Positions 31,150-40,446 of a stretch of 64,000 bases of DNA are shown piece by piece. Positions within the stretch are counted from its first letter, which is position 1, and the number at the start of each line of letters is the position of its first letter. Both the position numbers and the translations under genes were made by a program. Where the stretch lies: assembly GCA_001839685.1 (NCBI GenBank), contig MLAK01001326.1, positions 74,725-138,724 of the forward strand, given 5' to 3'. Source of the DNA: Tritrichomonas foetus. Lineage: Eukaryota > Parabasalia > Tritrichomonadida > Tritrichomonadidae. The notes under the pieces are model-generated. The model saw nothing but the letters and a program-made list of their open reading frames with translations. It did no database searches and was not told the DNA's origin.

Positions 31150-32082
31150 TCATTTTGCGCATTTCTTTTGGAGTAAATCGAATTCATCTTTCCAGCCAAT
31201 TTCGTTGACCAAACGAATTACAGATTCTTGACAATCACCACCCAAGAAAATATCTCTTCTATTCAAAATATGCCCAAATTTAAATAATTGACTTAACCTT
31301 TCTGGTGATTTGTCAATAATTTTGCCGTTTACAACAATTGGATCCTCATTGTAGGTTTTCACCATTTCCCGATTGATTAGAACACGCGGGATATTCCGCG
31401 GAACATATTCTATTATAGCACCAAAGGGCTCAACTTTCAAACACGTTCCAATCACGATTAAAAGATCGCAGTCTTCAAAATCTGATTCAAGTTGATCATA
31501 AAAATCTTCTGGGAGATCTTCATTATAAAAAACAACATCTGGCTTGATTATTCCTTTGCAATTTTCATTTTTACAGTATAGAATTTCACCAGTGAGCAAA
31601 TCACTTTTTATCTCGTTCAACTTGTATTCTTTTTTACAAGAAAGGCAATGCGCGCTTTCATAGTGCCCATGCGCTTCTATCAATAATTCATCTGAGATTC
31701 CAACTTTCCGGTCAAGCGAGTCGATATTTTGCGTATAAACCCGTTTCAATATTCCCTTCTGCTGAAAGAGAGAAGAAAGGAAATGTGCAGGCGTTGGCTT
31801 GTAGTCACATTTTAGAAACTCTTTCGAGAAATCAAAGAATGGCTTTGGATTATCGCGAAAAAAATTTATTTCGAATAACGATTCGGGCGATGGAAGGTTA
31901 TATTTCTGAACATTATCGTAGATTCCGGTGTCGGGTGATCGAAAGTCAGGAATTCCTGCTGCAGTGGAAATGCCGGCGCCTGATAAAACGATGATTTTTT
32001 TGGCGTGTCCATTTCTGATGTAAGAAGCAACTCCTTGTAGATCTAATGAAGGAAGTCCTTCAACATAATTCATTTTCGTCAT
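31150..32082 (-). CDS. NAD-dependent protein deacylase (sirtuin, Sir2 family)
   Basis: A 310-residue sirtuin with all core motifs: GAGIS (35-39) and GIPDFRS (43-49) of the NAD pocket, TQNID (117-121), the catalytic histidine in EAHGH (H138), a zinc ribbon with cysteines at 146, 149, 170 and 175, then IIKPDVVFYNEDLP and GTCLKVEPF. The sequence is closest in style to class I (SIRT1-3-like) enzymes, which remove acetyl groups from histones and other proteins while consuming NAD. The length is near the minimal catalytic core, with no long regulatory extension. The ATG is preceded by CAACCGTAAAAC. The hairpin locus at 32184-32335 begins about 100 bases upstream. Confidence 0.9.
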   Translation of the reverse strand: MTKMNYVEGLPSLDLQGVASYIRNGHAKKIIVLSGAGISTAAGIPDFRSPDTGIYDNVQKYNLPSPESLFEINFFRDNPKPFFDFSKEFLKCDYKPTPAHFLSSLFQQKGILKRVYTQNIDSLDRKVGISDELLIEAHGHYESAHCLSCKKEYKLNEIKSDLLTGEILYCKNENCKGIIKPDVVFYNEDLPEDFYDQLESDFEDCDLLIVIGTCLKVEPFGAIIEYVPRNIPRVLINREMVKTYNEDPIVVNGKIIDKSPERLSQLFKFGHILNRRDIFLGGDCQESVIRLVNEIGWKDEFDLLQKKCAK

Positions 32083-32183
32083 GGGGTATGAACTGAGTTT
32101 TACGGTTGAAATTCAGATTCCTTTGAGTTTTGTAATTGTGAATTGAAAGGTCAAATAAAGGCCAAAATAAAGAAAAGTCTAGT

Positions 32184-32335
32184 TGGGTAATGTGATGTGA
32201 ACTTTGCAGGTTCTTATGGTCACTTAGACTTGGAGGAGGCACGGCGAGTGAACTGGAGCTGTGTTCACTCGCCAACACCTCTTCCAATGGCCGAATGAGT
32301 CGAAGGGGCCCGCAAAGTCACATCACATTTACCCA
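32184..32335. ncRNA. GC-rich nested-hairpin locus: candidate structured RNA (or fold-back element)
   Basis: The outer arms 32184-32207 and 32312-32335 pair over 23 base pairs with two single-base bulges (TGGGTAA/TTACCCA, TGTGATGTGA/TCACATCACA, CTTTGC/GCAAAG). Inside, TTGGAGGAGG (32230-32239) pairs with CCTCTTCCAA (32278-32287), and GGCGAGTGAAC (32243-32253) pairs perfectly with GTTCACTCGCC (32263-32273) around a nine-base loop. The block is much GC-richer than its surroundings. Either strand could be transcribed. I could not match it to SRP RNA, RNase P/MRP or spliceosomal RNA signatures. A fold-back transposon is the main alternative. Confidence 0.45.
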
Positions 32336-32598
32336 TTTTTGAGTGTCAAAAAACAAAACTCAAAAGAATAAAAAATCCTGCCGAGTTTTTATTTTGGTTA
32401 TTTACTTTGAATGCAACGATCACTTTTCATTGAAAATTTCGTGAAGTTTGAAAATGACACATCTGGAAAGTGAAATTGAAAATGTGTGGTAAACATCACT
32501 GAAGACAGATATGTTCATCTAGAAGCGAGAATTCACACTCTGCAGTCAGTTAAAAGATATTCAAATCAAATCTATTTGCAAAGAATGAAATAAAGTGC

Positions 32599-32690
32599 TA
32601 CCAGTGTTACCGTGAACATTTAAGGTCAAATTAAAAGTCAAATTAATGAAAAATGTTCACACTTTTACTGATAGCATTTTACCATTTTTC
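32599..32690. repeat. Imperfect inverted repeat, copy A of a dispersed pair
   Basis: GTGCTACCAGTG...GTGAACATTTAAGG on the left mirrors ATGCTATCAGT...GTGAACATTTTTC read from the right. The core (AAGGTCAAATTAAAAGTC, AAATTAATGAAAAATG) recurs with ~75% identity at 53645-53715. No coding capacity. Probably another small non-autonomous element. Confidence 0.45.
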
Positions 32691-32765
32691 AATTTGTGTT
32701 CTAGAAATATTAAGATGCGAATATAGACAAGAAATAATAAAAGTTTTGCAGATGGTACATTTTAT

Positions 32766-33182
32766 TTAATCCATGCTAGCAACAAGCCCGAAGATTAACC
32801 ACATAACACCTGCTGCCATTGTTAATGCTCCAGCTGCGATACCAAGATCACCACAAAGTCCAAGGATACAAATTCCATTAACAATATAAACAATTGGCTT
32901 GGTGAATCCAGCATCGACGACCTTTAATTGCTTGATCTTGAATAACATCAAAAGTTCGACGAGACAGTAAAGATAGGAAATGATGGCAAAACCAACAGCA
33001 GCAAAGTTGAAGAAGAAGAAGGCGTTAACATTTTGATCTGGCTTATATCCTGTTCTAATTTTCCAGCTTCCTTCATGGTTAACGAGGTAATAAGTATAAG
33101 TTGCTCCAGCAATACCAAGTGCTGCGAAAGCAAACAAGTGCATGACAATGAGCAATGTAGCAGGAACTCTACAGCCTCCCAT
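32766..33182 (-). CDS. Four-transmembrane small membrane protein
   Basis: A 138-residue hydrophobic protein with about four spans: ~8-28 (LLIVMHLFAFAALGIAGATY), ~50-78 (NAFFFFNFAAVGFAIISYLY), ~92-112 (IVYIVNGICILGLCGDLGIA) and ~115-135 (ALTMAAGVMWLIFGLVASMD). The polar loop between spans 1 and 2 (NHEGSWKIRTGYKPDQN) is the longest. The layout resembles MARVEL- or tetraspan-type vesicle membrane proteins, but no signature is decisive. No signal peptide is evident apart from the first span. Confidence 0.6.
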   Translation of the reverse strand: MGGCRVPATLLIVMHLFAFAALGIAGATYTYYLVNHEGSWKIRTGYKPDQNVNAFFFFNFAAVGFAIISYLYCLVELLMLFKIKQLKVVDAGFTKPIVYIVNGICILGLCGDLGIAAGALTMAAGVMWLIFGLVASMD

Positions 33183-33881
33183 TTTATAAAATGAAGTGAA
33201 TGATCGGAAGGTTTCTCAATTTTTTTTTATTTCATGAATCATTTGTGAAAAAAGTATTGCTACTTTCAAAGAAATTTGGAAATTCAATTTCTGAAATAAA
33301 ATTGTTCCACTATTGAATCATATTTTCAATACTTTTTATAAAGCAAATATGAAAATCACTGAAATCATGTAAATATACATGTAAATGTTCATGTATCATC
33401 GAAAAAGTCATCAATCAAATTTATTCAAAAGTTATTATCTGAAAAAGTTATCACTTCATTGGATGATTACAAAGTTTATTGAGTTACCAAATTTATTTCG
33501 AGAATATAAGCAATTGTTGAATGTTTATAATTATAAAAAATACATGATTGCATTTTTGCACTGATAAATTTTGAATAACTACCAGGAAAATGCTATTTTA
33601 ATTCTATCCTCTCAAATCATTTTCAATATATGCGATCGCATTTTAAATAAAATCAAGAAAGAATGAAGAGAAATGTCACTTCACTCGAAAAATTCTTCAG
33701 CCATAATAGAGATTTTTCATCAGATTATAATATCAACAATAATAAGCTAAGCGTTTCCTGATTTAAAATAAATTTGGAGAAAGATATCATTGAATATGAT
33801 AATAAAATAATTCGGTAAGACGTTGTTATTTCATGTATTAGGCTCATTTAAAAGAATATTAAAAGTACGCGAATGTATAAA
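33183..33881. other. Spacer, nothing recognised
   Basis: About 700 AT-rich bases between two minus-strand genes. Some short ACATG-containing palindromes near 33370-33400 and GAAAAAGT-type stretches occur, but no gene, tandem array or long hairpin. Confidence 0.55.
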
Positions 33882-35249
33882 CTATTTAATCAATTCAAAT
33901 AAAAACGCCGCTTTATGTGACAAATTATTGTCACTTGATATTAAATAACTGAGGAGCTCTTCAAGTTCAGTCAAATCAGGTCTTTCCTGCAAGGTTATTT
34001 TGGCTCTCTCAATGAGACTCGACATATGTTCGATGAACATCAAAATGTCAGGTTCTTCAAAACATGGAACTATTTCATAGATTGGTTGAAGCATATTCTT
34101 CATAAGCACATCACTTATCATTTCGTTGCTTGATGCCGCAAATAAAGACAAAACAATTTTAGTGATGATTTGTTTATCCTTGAATGACGTGTGCTCGGTA
34201 TCTTCATAAAGTGGAAGGATAATGTCCACTATGTTATGGTCAATTAAAATTTGAGTGTGGTTTTGATTAACCATTTGCAAATAAAAATTCAATATTTCTC
34301 TTTTGTGTTGATTGTTCTCAAAGCACGATTTTGTAAGGTTAATGAAATCATCACATAAAAAAGAATCAGAGAAACCTGCGTTTTCTACGGAGATGTTTAT
34401 CAGGGCAAAGATCAAACAATCAGTGAAGTGATGCAAATATTCAATGCATATTTGGTCGAGATGACATTGGACAAGAGTTTGAAAATGTTTTTCATTCATC
34501 ATGAGTTTTGTGATCACATTTATCACTCTTTTCCTAAATTTCAGATTTTCTTCTTTCAATAACATTAAAAACCTTTGACATACAGATACATTGAAGCATT
34601 CAAATGTGAAATCTGTCATTTCTTTCAGGATTGATTCAATCACATCAAACAAAATTATCATTGAACGACTATTTGAGTACATAAATCTTTGTATTAAAAT
34701 TTCATGGTAGTGTAAAGTGAATATATGATCCAATATTAACGATAGCTCACTTTTTGGGTGATTCAATATTCTTTTTAGAATTATGATTATTGTGAAAGTA
34801 AGCGGATGTGAGTTATACTTGATCAAGACCATTTTCAATTGCTTGAAAAAAGTGAATGTGCCGAAAATTGGCATAAAGTTGGGATTCTTTTGCCTATTTG
34901 TAAGAAATGCAATAATTTTTAAAGCAATTTCGAGACTTTTTTGAGGTGTTGATATAGAAACCATATCTTTAATTTGATTGAGAATACCAAGTGATTCGAA
35001 TTGCTCAATTGAAAGTTTCCCTTTTGTTGATTTCAGTAAACCAAGAAAATACAGAAGACAATTTTCGGTATTTTTATTTTCATTAAAATCACTGATTACC
35101 TTTTGAATTGTCTTTTGCTTTTGTTGTGTGATTCCATTTTGGTTGAGATTGTGATCTGTTTTGACTGTTCCAATCATTTCTAAATTTTGATGAAGTAATT
35201 CATGTCCTCCAAATTTATGCTCTTTATAAGAGCATGGAAGAAGCAACAT
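33882..35249 (-). CDS. ARM/HEAT-like helical repeat protein, unknown function
   Basis: A 455-residue all-helical protein. Repeating hydrophobic helix pairs run from ~55 to the C-terminus (LEIALKIIAFLTNRQKNPNF, LTFTIIIILKRILNHPKSEL, LIFALINISVENAGFSDSFL), consistent with an armadillo-type solenoid. The C-terminus ends HKAAFLFELIK. No catalytic residues, zinc sites or spans. Trichomonads encode many such lineage-specific solenoids. The ATG at 35249 is the most upstream; methionine 25 (MIGTVKTDHN) is an alternative. Upstream DNA carries ATTCCGTAACC. Confidence 0.55.
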   Translation of the reverse strand: MLLLPCSYKEHKFGGHELLHQNLEMIGTVKTDHNLNQNGITQQKQKTIQKVISDFNENKNTENCLLYFLGLLKSTKGKLSIEQFESLGILNQIKDMVSISTPQKSLEIALKIIAFLTNRQKNPNFMPIFGTFTFFKQLKMVLIKYNSHPLTFTIIIILKRILNHPKSELSLILDHIFTLHYHEILIQRFMYSNSRSMIILFDVIESILKEMTDFTFECFNVSVCQRFLMLLKEENLKFRKRVINVITKLMMNEKHFQTLVQCHLDQICIEYLHHFTDCLIFALINISVENAGFSDSFLCDDFINLTKSCFENNQHKREILNFYLQMVNQNHTQILIDHNIVDIILPLYEDTEHTSFKDKQIITKIVLSLFAASSNEMISDVLMKNMLQPIYEIVPCFEEPDILMFIEHMSSLIERAKITLQERPDLTELEELLSYLISSDNNLSHKAAFLFELIK

Positions 35250-35449
35250 AGAAAAATATGAAATGACGAACAGAAATTTGGTTACGGAATGTTATGAAGG
35301 TGAAAACAGGAAAAAATCTGACTTTTCAATTGCCCAAATATGAATAGAAAAAGTTGAAGAATACGTGAAAAAAATTTAGTACTCATCTGTTCAAATAATA
35401 TTAGAAAAAGTTACATGAATATTGAACAGGGTTCTGGCCGGCCTTTTCA

Positions 35450-35866
35450 ATGTCGGGACAAGCTGAAGCCGCCGCCAAAAATGTTGCCAAAGGACAACAA
35501 AAACAAGTCAAGAAAGTCAGACATTTCCAAAAGTTCCACAAACCATCCACCGTGACAGTTCCACGCAAACCAATTTATGAACATAAAGCTGTTCAACCAG
35601 TCTCAATCAAGCGCAACGACTATAAAATCATCCGCGGTCCAGTCACAAGCGATAAGGCATCACGCAAGGTCGAAGACGAAAACACACTCGTTTTCTGGGT
35701 CGATCTCCGCGCCACAAAAACTGAGATTGCTGCTGCTGTCAACCGTCTTTACAAGGTCAAGCCAGTCAAAATCAGCACTCTCGTTACTGCTAAGTGCCTC
35801 AAGAAAGCATACGTTCGCCTTCCAGCAGAATTCGAAGCAATGAACATTGCTAACGAAATGGCTTAA
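35450..35866 (+). CDS. RPL23A: Large-subunit ribosomal protein uL23 (L23A/L25)
   Basis: A 138-residue ribosomal protein. A basic N-terminal extension rich in K, A and Q (KNVAKGQQKQVKKVRHFQKF) precedes the conserved globular part: DKASRKVEDENTLVFWVDLR, ATKTEIAAAVNRLYKVKPVK and the KAYVRL motif. uL23 sits at the peptide-exit tunnel of the 60S subunit and contacts SRP and nascent-chain factors. The length is slightly shorter than the usual ~156. Codon use is cleaner and GC-richer than in neighbours, as expected for a highly expressed gene. GGCCGGCCTTTTCA stands immediately before the ATG, and TAGAAAAAGTTACATG about 50 bases upstream. Confidence 0.93.
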   Translation: MSGQAEAAAKNVAKGQQKQVKKVRHFQKFHKPSTVTVPRKPIYEHKAVQPVSIKRNDYKIIRGPVTSDKASRKVEDENTLVFWVDLRATKTEIAAAVNRLYKVKPVKISTLVTAKCLKKAYVRLPAEFEAMNIANEMA

Positions 35867-36151
35867 AAGTTATCGTATTTGAATATTAATGTCGTTATAC
35901 TATCTTTTTTAACATGAATTTATTTTCTTTTTTTAATTTGAATTAATCCAAATTCTGAATAATTTTTATCAACATATTTTGATTTTTTTTCCCCTCGTTT
36001 TTGATAAAGCTGCAATTCAGTGTTTCATAAATAATAATCTTCAAGCTAATTTCAGTATTAAATTAATAATAGTAAATTCATATTTCATGATAATTACATG
36101 TCACAATGTCATGTGAGATGAAAAATCTCGTATGGACAAATATATATCCTA

Positions 36152-37087
36152 ATGAATTCTTTTTTAAACGATGCCTTTAAAGCTTTTCACTTATTAACCG
36201 ATAAAATTACGGAAGGTGGAGCCACCGAAGTGTACAAGCTCATATTTGCAACTCAACAATTTCCATTTTGGTCAACAATACAAGCAGTTTGGTCATGCTA
36301 TGTTGTTCATCGCTCGTGCCGGAAGAAGTGTAGCTCTTCGAATTGGCTACAGTGGGTTTTCTTAAAGATTCGCAATTTCATCCTCGCTTTCCTTATCACG
36401 TTTTCACAACGGGAACTATTCGCATTTTTATTCCAAAAGCCATCTCCGCTCATGAGGAATCATTATTTGTTCTACGTTTTTGTTGGCGTTTTCATTTCCA
36501 TGCAAATATTGTATCCAATCGTCAACTTTTTCTATATCTTCTTAGGAATGTTGCAAGGGGCCAACCAGATGCGTTTCTTCACTCTTATCCTTAGATCTGT
36601 AAAAGGCCTCGATAATGTTCAGATTGTGCCACTTGCAATTTTCTTTGGAATCATGGATCAGTTCATTGAGTTCTTCTTGAGACCACTTTTAAGTGGTGTC
36701 CAAACAAAAATGTCTAACGAGGAATCAATAGCAACCACATCATTCTTCTTCTTTTTATACTGGCTAGTTTCCAATAAAATATTGATCGAAATCAAAATCG
36801 ATAAAATTCATCTTACACTCCTGACTGTTGCAACTCTTGCACTCTTCAATGCATCGAGAATCATCTTTGAATTTTTTAACACTAGAAAATCAAAGAACTC
36901 TCGAAAGTTTGCAAGAAGGGCTCGAAGGAAGAATCCAACCAAAAAAGATAATAAACACGAAAACAACACTGAAAAAGATGGAGAAAAACAAAACGATAAA
37001 GAAAATGGCAACAATAACACAAGCAACGATGAAGATAAGAATGCAAAAAGCGAAAATGAAGATAATGACCATTTGAAAACTGATTAA
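36152..37087 (+). CDS. Multi-pass membrane protein, possibly a TRIC-type cation channel
   Basis: A 311-residue protein with about six to seven hydrophobic segments between residues ~35 and 235, then a strongly charged tail (K/N/E-rich, ~240-311). An arginine/lysine-rich stretch (RKFARRARRKNPTKK) starts the tail and could retain the protein in the ER. The order FPFWSTIQAVWSCYVVH, RNHYLFYVFVGVFISMQILY, MRFFTLILRSVKGLDN and PLAIFFGIMDQFIEFFLRPL loosely parallels TRIC (TMEM38) channels, which provide counter-ion flow for calcium release. The KEVxR-type motif of TRIC is not clear, so the assignment is tentative. Confidence 0.45.
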   Translation: MNSFLNDAFKAFHLLTDKITEGGATEVYKLIFATQQFPFWSTIQAVWSCYVVHRSCRKKCSSSNWLQWVFLKIRNFILAFLITFSQRELFAFLFQKPSPLMRNHYLFYVFVGVFISMQILYPIVNFFYIFLGMLQGANQMRFFTLILRSVKGLDNVQIVPLAIFFGIMDQFIEFFLRPLLSGVQTKMSNEESIATTSFFFFLYWLVSNKILIEIKIDKIHLTLLTVATLALFNASRIIFEFFNTRKSKNSRKFARRARRKNPTKKDNKHENNTEKDGEKQNDKENGNNNTSNDEDKNAKSENEDNDHLKTD

Positions 37088-37334
37088 ATTTAATGTTATT
37101 TATAATAAAATTGGATTTTTTTTCCACTTCTCTCGCTTCATCATATTGCTTGTCAATTTTCTTTTTTCGACATTTGATTTTGCACAGGAGCATATCATAT
37201 GTAAGACTTACAAATACGAAAGAAAAGAAATCTTTTTCAGTCAGAGCGAATAGTTATTTGTAGTTAAAAAGAAATAATAATTTTTGCAAATGACACTTAT
37301 TTAAAATAACATAATACAATATATGGAAAATGAA

Positions 37335-38285
37335 CTATTCATCAATATTCAATTCTTCATTCTTTTCCAGTTCTTCATCTTCTATCTTTTCATTTAATTC
37401 AAGTTCTTCATTCTGTTCTTGTTCTGCGTTTGGTTTTGGTTCTTCCAGCTTTTCTTCATCCCTTTCGTGTTCTGCATTTTGTTCTATCTTTTCATTTTGT
37501 TCTATCTTTTCATTTTGTTCTATCTTTTCATTTTGTTCTATCTTTTCATTTTGTTCTATCTTTTCATTTTGTTCTATATTTTCATTTTGTTCTATATTTT
37601 CATTTTGATCTTGTTCTTCATTTTTTTCGGGTTCTTCAGATACTTTTTCATTTTCCTTTTGACCATCAGAAATTTCGTCGATGATTTCTTGTGGATTTTC
37701 GATGACTTTTTTCAGCAGGGGATTCGCAAAAAGTGCTTCTCGAACTTCAGGCTCGATTTGGAATAAAACATTTCTCATTTCAAGAACGAGGTCATCTCCT
37801 TTGTCGAGACTTTCAGCTGGAATTTTTGGTATTTCCCATCTTAGATTTTTTATCATTGGTGGTGGGTTCAACAAATTTTTGACAAGCTTTCTCAGTATTT
37901 TGTATTTTTTAATTCCATAATAATTTTTCTGTGAAGAAGGAACTGGAACACACTTTTTCAGAAACATTTTCTTTAAAACAAGCGCACTGTCATATCCAGG
38001 CGTGTTTTTAGCATTATACGTTAACGCATTATTCCATATGCTTTCCATATCGACAATCCATTCATGAATATAGACGTACATGTTGTGCGTGAGGCGTTCT
38101 TGGACTTCTTTGAACCACATCGGGTTTTTAACAACGAGGAGATATTCGTCATAATTTGGAACGGAGTTTTTTGGATGTTCTCGGAAAAAGAATGAGTAAG
38201 AAGATGCCGACATTTCCTTGGTTCTATCAATGCACCATTTTCGACTGAAACTATTAAACTCTCGGTAATGGATTGGATTTTCCAT
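37335..38285 (-). CDS. Bromodomain protein with NEKIEQ tandem repeats
   Basis: A 316-residue protein. Residues ~25-110 are a bromodomain: FREHPKNSVPNYDEYLLVVK, the NPMWF variant of the PMDL motif, HNMYVYIHEWIVDMESIWNN and ALTYNAKNTPGYDSALVL with the acetyl-lysine-binding asparagine in TYNAKN. Bromodomains read acetylated histones. The C-terminal third is acidic and contains about seven copies of a six-residue repeat NEKIEQ, encoded by an 18-bp array at 37475-37607. The protein is short and has no second domain, resembling the single-bromodomain proteins of trichomonads. TTTAAACGGTCTCC lies directly upstream of the start. Confidence 0.8.
   Translation of the reverse strand: MENPIHYREFNSFSRKWCIDRTKEMSASSYSFFFREHPKNSVPNYDEYLLVVKNPMWFKEVQERLTHNMYVYIHEWIVDMESIWNNALTYNAKNTPGYDSALVLKKMFLKKCVPVPSSQKNYYGIKKYKILRKLVKNLLNPPPMIKNLRWEIPKIPAESLDKGDDLVLEMRNVLFQIEPEVREALFANPLLKKVIENPQEIIDEISDGQKENEKVSEEPEKNEEQDQNENIEQNENIEQNEKIEQNEKIEQNEKIEQNEKIEQNEKIEQNAEHERDEEKLEEPKPNAEQEQNEELELNEKIEDEELEKNEELNIDE
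37475..37607. repeat. 18-bp in-frame tandem array
   Basis: About seven copies of TCTATCTTTTCATTTTGT, with TATATT variants in the last two. It encodes NEKIEQ (variant NENIEQ) on the minus strand, inside the bromodomain gene. Being a multiple of three, copy-number change would not break the frame. Confidence 0.85.
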
Positions 38286-38685
38286 CTCTCTTCTTTTTAA
38301 ACGGTCTCCAATTTTAACAAAGAAATATAGTTAGATTTTCTTCTAACTAAGGTTTACCGGAAATCGTATGAATCAAAGTCGAGACTCGAGACTAGGCAGG
38401 AAGAAAGTTTATCGTAGTAACATTAAAGCTTACTGAAAGAGGAATTGGAAAATTAGATGAGATGATTCGAGAAAAGTGAAATACTATTTTCTGAATTATC
38501 AAAATTGTGAATAATAAAAAATACGTTATTTCAAATATATCAATTTTCTCCATATTTCATAAATATTTCAATGCAACTATTCAAAAAAATTAAATACAGT
38601 ATTAATTATCTTCAGGAAAAAAGAGGTTATTTCCTCAAATTTTCATTGAAAAAGTTAACAAAAACTCACCAAAACAGTCTTATTC
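38286..38685. other. Divergent promoter region between the bromodomain gene and the next gene
   Basis: A 400-base spacer between two genes facing away from each other. TTTAAACGGTCTCC (38296-38309) flanks the left gene, and TTGAAAAAGTTAAC (about 38645-38658) flanks the right gene. Nothing else recognised. Confidence 0.5.
38296..38309 (-). promoter_or_regulatory. AAACGG element of the bromodomain gene
   Basis: TTTAAACGGTCTCC on the plus strand, ~10 bases upstream of the minus-strand ATG at 38285. It matches the shared AAACGG core but in the opposite orientation relative to the gene, as also seen before eS17 and the sirtuin. Confidence 0.4.
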
Positions 38686-40191
38686 ATGAGTCGCCAGCCT
38701 CCTTTTCCATACAGGCCGACGAAAATCGAAATTAAACAAGCATCGCGCTGTATTAATCAAAAAGAAGGAATCAAAAGACCAATTGAAAAATATGGATGGA
38801 TGACTGATGGACCTTTAAGACCAATTGAAACCGGTCTTCCCTTAATTTACGGTAGTCCAATTAGTCATTCGTTCGAAGACGTTGAAATTAGTCAAAGACG
38901 ACTCAAAGAATTTGAAACGCAAATCAGCAAAGATTTATCGAATCAAATGTCCGACGACGATGACGATTTCGATGACACCCCACTGGGAGCAGCAGCAAAT
39001 GATCCCACCCCGCTCTCTCCAGGCGAGAAGGAGTTGAAAAAATTAACAAATAAATTGGTGAGAAATCGGCGAAGAATTTTACAGCCAAAAACCGGAATTC
39101 CTATTAGGAAAAAGTTGGCGCCAAAAACAGGTTCTGATATCATTGAAGCAATTGCTCCAATCAGTTTCAAAACCGTCAAAAACGAACAAAAAGTGCCAAT
39201 TGATGCTTATCCTTTTTATCATCCAAATAGAATTGATAGACTTAAAGAAGGAAGGTCAAAATCAGCTCTAGTTAAAAGGCGAATTGGATTTGATGAAGGA
39301 TCAACTGTTCCTCTTTTGAAAACTCAGCTCAATCGTGTTTTTAAATATGGAAGTCGACCTTTTGAGAATGTTGATAAACCTGAGGATTTTCCAACTGATC
39401 CAACAGACTTGCCATTTGAGGAAGAAGAAGATCTTGAAAAACTGAAAAAGAAAAAGAAGAAAGAAATTGGAATCAATTTGGATTCTGTCGTTATTAATGT
39501 TCAAGAAATTGCAGGTGTTGGTGAGAAGTCAACTTTAATTGATGGATCTGATTTTGATGTTTTCTGGACACGCAATAAAACACCATTTTCTCGTGCTGAT
39601 GTCAATCATATATTCAGTTGGCAAGCCCAATGCGATGCCGAAATTGCTGCTGCCAATGAAAGAAGACAAAAATATTTGAATCGAAGAGAAGAAGCAATTA
39701 TTAAAACTTTTGAATCTAAACGTGCTTTTGAAAAAGCAATCGAGCTAGCTGAAAATGAAGCAAATTATATAACGAACGTTGGTCCAGGAAAATCTGGAAA
39801 ACGACGGGAATCATTTTGGATTCGTGCTTCAAAACTTGCTAATGGTGATAATTCCAGTTTAGAATATAGAAAGAAAAAATGGGCATGTTTCATTCGCGAT
39901 GTGTCGAAAAAAACTAATCCAGACCAAAAATGTGAACTACAAGAAAGGCTTATTTCAATTTATAGAAAAGAATTAATGAGTGGAAAAGAGGTTGGACCAA
40001 ATACATTTTGGAAAGTTTTGAGTTCTTTTGATAGAATGGATTTCACTCGAACAGAACTTTGCGTTTTAGTTGAGATTCTAAGAAGAAATTTAGATATCAC
40101 TCGAAGTGATGTAATCAGCTATCTTGAACAAAATGAATGTCCAACATATTTCTTTATCCTTGCAGCCAATGATGCAATGCCCGATGATTAG
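38686..40191 (+). CDS. Conserved-looking protein of unknown function
   Basis: A 501-residue hydrophilic protein. The N-terminal half is basic/proline-rich with an acidic patch (SDDDDDFDDTPLG, ~88-100), then RNRRRILQPKTGIPIRKKLA. A second acidic-to-basic switch EEEEDLEKLKKKKKKEIG follows (~245-262). The C-terminal ~220 residues are helical, with a coiled-coil segment (AQCDAEIAAANERRQKYLNR) and a compact end (WKVLSSFDRMDFTRTELCVL) that may be a small helical domain. There is no enzyme motif. The style suggests a cytoskeletal or ciliary adaptor, which is inference only. The ATG follows a GAAAAAGTTAAC element. Confidence 0.55.
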   Translation: MSRQPPFPYRPTKIEIKQASRCINQKEGIKRPIEKYGWMTDGPLRPIETGLPLIYGSPISHSFEDVEISQRRLKEFETQISKDLSNQMSDDDDDFDDTPLGAAANDPTPLSPGEKELKKLTNKLVRNRRRILQPKTGIPIRKKLAPKTGSDIIEAIAPISFKTVKNEQKVPIDAYPFYHPNRIDRLKEGRSKSALVKRRIGFDEGSTVPLLKTQLNRVFKYGSRPFENVDKPEDFPTDPTDLPFEEEEDLEKLKKKKKKEIGINLDSVVINVQEIAGVGEKSTLIDGSDFDVFWTRNKTPFSRADVNHIFSWQAQCDAEIAAANERRQKYLNRREEAIIKTFESKRAFEKAIELAENEANYITNVGPGKSGKRRESFWIRASKLANGDNSSLEYRKKKWACFIRDVSKKTNPDQKCELQERLISIYRKELMSGKEVGPNTFWKVLSSFDRMDFTRTELCVLVEILRRNLDITRSDVISYLEQNECPTYFFILAANDAMPDD

Positions 40192-40446
40192 ATAATTACA
40201 TTAGTAGTTCTATATTCTCAATCACATCACTGATTCTGTGGAATCGCCATCATAATGGTTAATTTATATGATAATTGTAATTTATATGTTAATGGAAATT
40301 ATATGCAGAGTTATCAAACATTTGTTCATGCGTTTTTATTTTGTTTTGTATTTTATTAAAAATAGTTATTTCTCGATGAATTTCTTTATTATATATTTCT
40401 TTAATAACGTTTTTATTAATAAAAATAATAGTAATAATAATTAGAT

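Noticed and set aside
32184..32335. Identification as SRP, RNase P/MRP or spliceosomal RNA
   Set aside because: None of the conserved loops or boxes I checked for are present.
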